From Raphanus sativus (Eukaryota > Streptophyta > Magnoliopsida > Brassicales > Brassicaceae): a stretch of 64,000 nt of DNA. This document shows, piece after piece, positions 59,258 through 64,000 of the stretch. The stretch covers positions 1,736,001-1,800,000 of the forward strand of contig NC_079516.1 of NCBI RefSeq assembly GCF_000801105.2, in the 5' to 3' direction. Below the pieces are notes generated by a model. The model worked only from the letters and a program-made list of their open reading frames with translations, ran no database searches and had not been told where the DNA came from. Position 1 is the first letter of the stretch; every line of letters starts with the position of its first letter. The translations under genes and the position numbers were made by a program.

Positions 59258-62250
59258 CTAAACAATTAGAAGACTTCAATCTCAACGCAAAAAGATAACG
59301 AAAGAAAACAAAACTCCGGTTGCGGTTTTGTAATTAATTAACTATTGTATGTGGGAAAAAAGTGATTTAAGTATTTAAATGTTTGGCAAGATTTATTACT
59401 AGTAAAAAAAGTTTTATTACTAGTACTGTATTTGTTGAAAGTTGGAAGCGGTAATCCTTCTTTTAAACACTCCACGCAGAAAATGATTGTAGAAGTTAAA
59501 TTCCTTCAATAGTGGGTATGACCATTGAATGGAATATATTTTGTTAGTCCTTTGGATGAAGAAAGTTTGAATCAAGTATTCTTTTAATTTTTTTTTCCAC
59601 GGGAGACCTTTTGCTAGTGTTTTAATTTTCTGTTTTTGGAAATGGCATAGTGTACATATCAACCTCAACTAGACAAATAGACTTTTTTCAGACGAGTTTT
59701 TCGTAACTCAACTATGATATAGCACAAGAAGCTAAGCCTAATAAGGACTTGTTGAGTCCATATAAATGTGGATTACAAATTAAGATTGTATGCAGCATGT
59801 GTTTCTTTCCTTTGTTCAGGCTTCTACTTCTCTTCAATATTTAGAATCTTTATCTATTGCAGTTATAGAGCACACTTGGATGAGATTTTTTCCCTTGTTA
59901 ATAGAACCCAATAATTTCTAAATATATATTTTCAACAGTCCTCCATATTCATTTTAAGGACTCAAATCAATACTCGAAGATTTCTGGATATATTGAGAAT
60001 GGGGCTTGATCTCTTTGTCTTTTTTTTTGGTTATTTAATAAGTTATTTTGGTTGTTTTTCTTTTTCTGATTGTGATCTTGGTCAGTGGTCTATTTTGTAT
60101 TTCAATCCAATCAATAAAAACCGAAATGAAAATAAAACAAGAAGAAGATAAAATGAGGTTAAGCATCTCACCAAGCTGTCAAATAAACAAACATATAATC
60201 AAGTTGTTACTTATGTGCAGTACCAAACAATAAAATTAACAAATGTTATTGCAAACGTCTATATTTTGATGACCACCGATAGAAACAGAAGACAAACATA
60301 GATTTTTTGGGCTTAGTGTTTGCTATAGGTTAAAAACTGAATCTGGACCATATTGTGTCATTATTACTTTCTGATTATATTTAATTAAAATCGACCGTTG
60401 TTAGCAAGACTATCGACATGATTTATATACATCCATTTGTATGCTCAAACTGATAATTAAAATACACAGAAGACAAAGCAACATAATTTCCATATAAAGG
60501 TACTGACTTCAAATTAATATGAAAATATGTAACCATGCTTTCACAATTTCAGGAATGGATAACATGATTCTTGAAACATATCCATACTAATATGAATGAT
60601 TTGAAGTCTACAAAAGTAAAAATCATAAAAGAGAACTAAGAGAATGAGATCATGTTACAATGTCATTTGCAAGGGACCTCTTTAAATACTCCAAAATCTT
60701 ATCACTAGACAAATATTTTGGTTGATGGCTTATCGTAATTGTTTTCGTTACTTTTAATTATGTTTTATCAACTAGTGATAAATCATTCTAATGAATGTCA
60801 TCGTGTATTCGAATGCTACTAAATTTTGAGAACAATGTTTTTTTTAACACAACGAACAATGGGTTAAAAGACCATTGATGTGACCGGGAATGATTTTGTC
60901 ATATATCTACTTGAGTTGTACAAGATGTAAGGTGTATGGATAATAATAAAGATTATGCTTTTTAGTAGTTGATGTAAGCTTTATTGGCAACTTTTATAAA
61001 AAAATTATTTACCATTTCAGTATTCAGTATGTTTTTTTTTTTTTTTTTTTTTTGGACAAAATATTCAGTATGTTATTTCTTGAAGTTCATCACAATTTTA
61101 ACATATAGTTAAGAATATAGGTATTTTCAAGTGTGCATCCAAATGTTGCCAGTGAAATCCTGCTTAATTCGACATTGATAATGTCTCAATCACTAAGCAC
61201 TTTGGAGGATATATGCAAGAATCCAAAATACTCTAGGGTGTGATATTGAAATGCGAGGTTGTGAATGTTTCATGCATGTTTATAGTGGAACCAGTTTTTT
61301 TCTTAATTTGAAATTGTTTATGCATGTTGTTGTGTTTGTTGGTGGCCTAAAGCCAGTTATGGCTGATAATGATTCTTATCATTATACAAACATTATACAA
61401 TGGTGACAATCAATAGTTGTAAGACATGCACAAAAAATGATTGAAGCACTAAAGAAATACGAAAGAGTAAACATCAATCTTAGCAAATGAACGTCCCCGA
61501 TAAGGTTATTGTGTCGCATATCTTGTTTTCAAAGCTTATCAACAGAAGCAGCGTATTTGATATTGATATATTTTTCAAACCTGAAAAACCATAATCAACC
61601 ATAATAAAAAATAAATTATATTATAAAAAGTTAGTAATAATTAACCCGCAGTTTCAGCATTAGCATAGTTGACAGAGCATCCAGACAAACAAAATACTAG
61701 TGTAGCACACATATGACATAGACACTCTCACATCCATACGTCCCAATTGTGTGATAAGGAAATGATGATCAAAAAGCACTATGAGATAATGATAAAACGA
61801 CACTTGCAGATGATGATCAAAACAGAAGAAGATCAAATTGTCCCTACCTCTTCTCTCTACAGATCCCCAAAGAAAAATCTTTTATATAGGCATGAACTAA
61901 AACGTTAGCCATTAACTTAAACTCGTTTTGTATACCTTATTTTCTGTAAATCCAAAACCCGATATCTTTGAATTACCGATTCCTACCAGTGTCTTATGTT
62001 CTTAAACAATAATAAATCTTAGTTCATGCCTCGAAATGTCTCGAATTACCAATTTTAATCGTTCTTGAAACAACAACGACTGGAATAGAACACAAACAAG
62101 TTATTAAATAAGCTTTTTCCTCAAATTTTCATCTTTTGGCGATTTTTTCATTCACTGAAATTCTGAAAATAGTAATACACAAGGATTTTCGGGTGCAAAT
62201 AGAAAACCATTGTATAACTTCTTTTTGTCCACGACTTATAAATCAAAGAA
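59258..62250. other. AT-rich intergenic, no gene supported
   Basis: A minus-strand frame at 59420-59668 (containing YPLLKEFNFYNHFLRGVFK) looks mildly protein-like but is unrecognised and isolated. A poly-T scar is at 61021-61074. Nothing else stands out. Confidence 0.35.
61021..61074 (-). mobile_element. Ultra-short retroposition scar
   Basis: A 13-bp direct repeat TATTCAGTATGTT (61021-61033 and 61062-61074) flanks 28 bases that are a T-run plus GGACAAAA. Same type as the scar at 55429-55478: essentially a bare tail inserted in minus orientation. Confidence 0.65.
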
Positions 62251-62261
62251 TCTTCCCTTTC

Positions 62262-62697
62262 CACGTGCAACTCATGCAGGTAGGTGGAAGGCGAGAACTT
62301 TCATAAAGCATCTTCTCCAAAGATGTACCACGATTTGAAAGAAGACACGTTTCACCTATTTCATCACATAGTTATATACAACCACTTGTGTTCGACCACG
62401 TCGTTAATAATCCCGCCTAGACGAACCACGTACCAGCTGAGACTAGTCGCAACGTAACGGCGCATCTGCTGAACTGGAACGTCTAACCTATTACACTGTC
62501 TTCCGGTTTCAACTCAAGATTGTGGGACCGTCTTTAACAAATGCTCGCCACGTTTCAGACCAAGAGTAGCGTTCGTGGTCGTGATTCACGGAGTCAAGAT
62601 ATGAGACGCAAGAAACTGAAAAACGGACGTGTCCTAGTCAACGCCAGCAGGCTCTCTTGGTACACGTGCCATATGCATGTCCAACGTGCTACACGTG
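62262..62697 (+). promoter_or_regulatory. ABRE / G-box cluster upstream of the AFP gene
   Basis: CACGTG occurs at 62262-62267, 62663-62668 and 62692-62697. GGACGTGTCC, a good ABRE, spans 62625-62634, and a further ACGTG core is near 62684. All lie within about 800 bp upstream of the AFP/TMAC2-type start codon. TMAC2 means two or more ABREs-containing gene 2, and ABA induction of that gene family is established; action on this gene is inference. Confidence 0.7.
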
Positions 62698-63050
62698 GTG
62701 GCCTCGGCACTTTCCGCTGGTTTTGTATGTAACCAATGGGAAATAGATAGAAACCAACAACGAAAAATGCAATTATGCAAAGCGTTTATCGATAATCCGA
62801 GATTGTAGCGATAATAAAGTTTCTTAACCCTTCTCTTAATTTACAGACTGATCATTAATCATACGTGTAATGAAAACCGCCCATGTCCACTATAATCATC
62901 GGACAAGTGTCATGCGATAGAGGCTCCTCTTCTCTTTTTATTCCAAAAATCGGATGAAAGCTTCGAAAACAAAAATATCCTAGAAAACATAGATATCGAT
63001 AAAAACCATCTTTTCTTTTTTACGTTACATGGTTGTTGAATCTTTCATCA

Positions 63051-64000
63051 ATGGCAAAAAATCTTGGAAAAGAAGAGGATGCTGAGGTCGAGCTTGAGCT
63101 ATGTCTTTCTCTGGGAGGTCCTTTCAAGAAAGCAGAGAAAGCACAGCCGTTAGAGTTCCGTACGCATAGAAAACCTAACACCATCAGATGTGTGGAGGAT
63201 GACGTTGATCTTAACGACAGAATGGTGAAGCATGAGAACAGTGCGACGAGGAAGAAACTGGAAGCGGAGCAGCAGATAAGTGGAGGAGAAGGAGAATGCA
63301 AGAGGATAAAAACAGAACACAAAGAAGTCACTAACGGCGCGGAGTTTGATTTGAGCTTCAGTGGATTGGGCAACAGGTACGGGTCGGGTCAATACAAGGT
63401 CATCAGTAAACCCGCTGCAGTCGGGTCACCCATTCGCAGCTCGTCCGACGTATCCGATCCAAGCAGCTCCTCTCGCCAAGAAGGTATAGAACATTTTATC
63501 TACTATACAGACTATTAAATTAGCAATCTTGTCAAATTATTTGGCATATAAATTATGAAAAGATTATATATAAGAAACCTAATATATTTTGATGACGTTG
63601 AATTTGATTAATTAATTGACATTTACAAAAAATTATCATTCCATAACAACTCTATTATAGCAGAATAAAAAGTATTAGAATATGTAATGTATTGAAAAAT
63701 CACCAAAGTTGTTATGGTATTTGCATGAAGATATTAGCAGTAATTATGGTTATGACTCCACGTTCAGGTGAAAGTTGCGAACTTGGGGTAAATTCTGGCC
63801 AAACCAAACCGATTAAATCTCCGGTTAACAATATTTTAACCGGGACCACGGACGGTTCAAATGATGTGGTGGTAGTGGAGACTCGACAAGGGTCCAACTC
63901 TGTAGTCAAAGAGACAGGGAAGCCTCCAAAGCCGCGTTCTAACGGTAACAAAGTTAACGGCAGTATGCTTCCGTTTGCTCAGATGCCGTGCGTGACTAGC
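63051..64000 (+). CDS. NINJA-family AFP (ABI-five binding protein), AFP4/TMAC2-like, cut by window end
   Basis: Exon 1 is 63051-63483; exon 2 runs from 63768 past the window end (junction CAA GAA G|GT GAA AGT). The start MAKNLGKEEDAE is the first ATG in frame; an upstream TTG at 63033 is not needed. The EAR repression motif lies in ELELCLSLGGPFKK (Leu17, Leu19, Leu21), which in NINJA/AFP proteins recruits TOPLESS co-repressors. A basic KRIKTEHK stretch may be the nuclear signal. Exon 2 ends in MLPFAQMPCVTS, the lead-in to the C-terminal domain that binds ABI5-type bZIP factors, which lies beyond the window. AFPs dampen ABA signalling. Closest by memory to At3g02140. Confidence 0.88.

Larger units (their letters stand above)
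57199..59825. repeat. 21-bp perfect inverted repeat flanking the CACTA element
   Basis: 57199-57219 (AGAAGCCTGAACAAAGGAAA plus one G) is the exact reverse complement of 59805-59825. The arms are 2.6 kb apart and enclose the CACTA element. They could be ends of an older element or two opposed fragments of one repeat. Confidence 0.6.

Noticed and set aside
59420..59668. 82-codon minus-strand frame with aromatic-rich core
   Set aside because: Isolated and unrecognised; could be a TE fragment but nothing in the sequence proves it.
63033..63050. TTG start six codons upstream of the AFP ATG
   Set aside because: A good ATG lies at 63051 directly before the conserved N-terminal region; non-ATG initiation is unnecessary.

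Overview
This is plant nuclear DNA, almost certainly Brassicaceae. The genes have spliced GT-AG structures, introns and spacers are AT-rich, and the transposon ends are of types familiar from Brassica and Arabidopsis. I recognise homologues of Arabidopsis chromosome 3 genes: COL9 (At3g07650), a DUF506 gene (At3g07350 type), a DUF760 gene (At3g07310 type), eIF2B-beta (At3g07300 type), a P-class PPR gene (At3g07290 type), GTP cyclohydrolase I (At3g07270 type) and an AFP/TMAC2 gene (At3g02140 type). These locus matches come from memory of the families; no database search was run.

The window is a scaffold of three contigs separated by two runs of exactly 100 N (3705-3804 and 28585-28684). Contig 1 (1-3704) has a small hAT element and COL9 with an evening-element cluster upstream; COL9 is cut by the gap before its CCT domain. 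Contig 2 (3805-28584) has a retroelement-scarred spacer, then block A1 (DUF506 with frameshifts, SINE, Mutator-like element, LINE, DUF760, LINE scrap, start of eIF2B-beta), then block B1 (rest of eIF2B-beta, a wrecked PPR gene, a lysine-rich protein gene, and the 3' part of GTP cyclohydrolase I cut by the gap). Contig 3 (28685-64000) repeats the order as A2 and B2, with intact DUF506 and complete GTP cyclohydrolase I. It then runs through a Helitron, AT-rich spacer and a CACTA element to an AFP/TMAC2 gene with ABRE-type G-boxes, cut by the window end.

The central observation is the A1-B1-gap-A2-B2 layout. A1 and A2 match almost base for base over about 8.8 kb, including every transposon insertion. 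B1 and B2 are clearly diverged paralogues. The switch falls inside exon 2 of eIF2B-beta. That is the pattern expected of a chimeric or redundant assembly, or of very recent homogenisation, and it should be settled before anyone counts gene copies here.

Functionally the genes are ordinary housekeeping and regulatory plant genes: translation initiation (eIF2B-beta), folate synthesis (GTP cyclohydrolase I), an organellar RNA-binding PPR (broken in both copies), flowering-time control (COL9) and ABA signalling (AFP). There is no operon-like arrangement. I found no convincing novel biochemical system. The rewarding material is structural: the duplication, the PPR decay, and an unusually legible set of transposon insertions with their target-site duplications.
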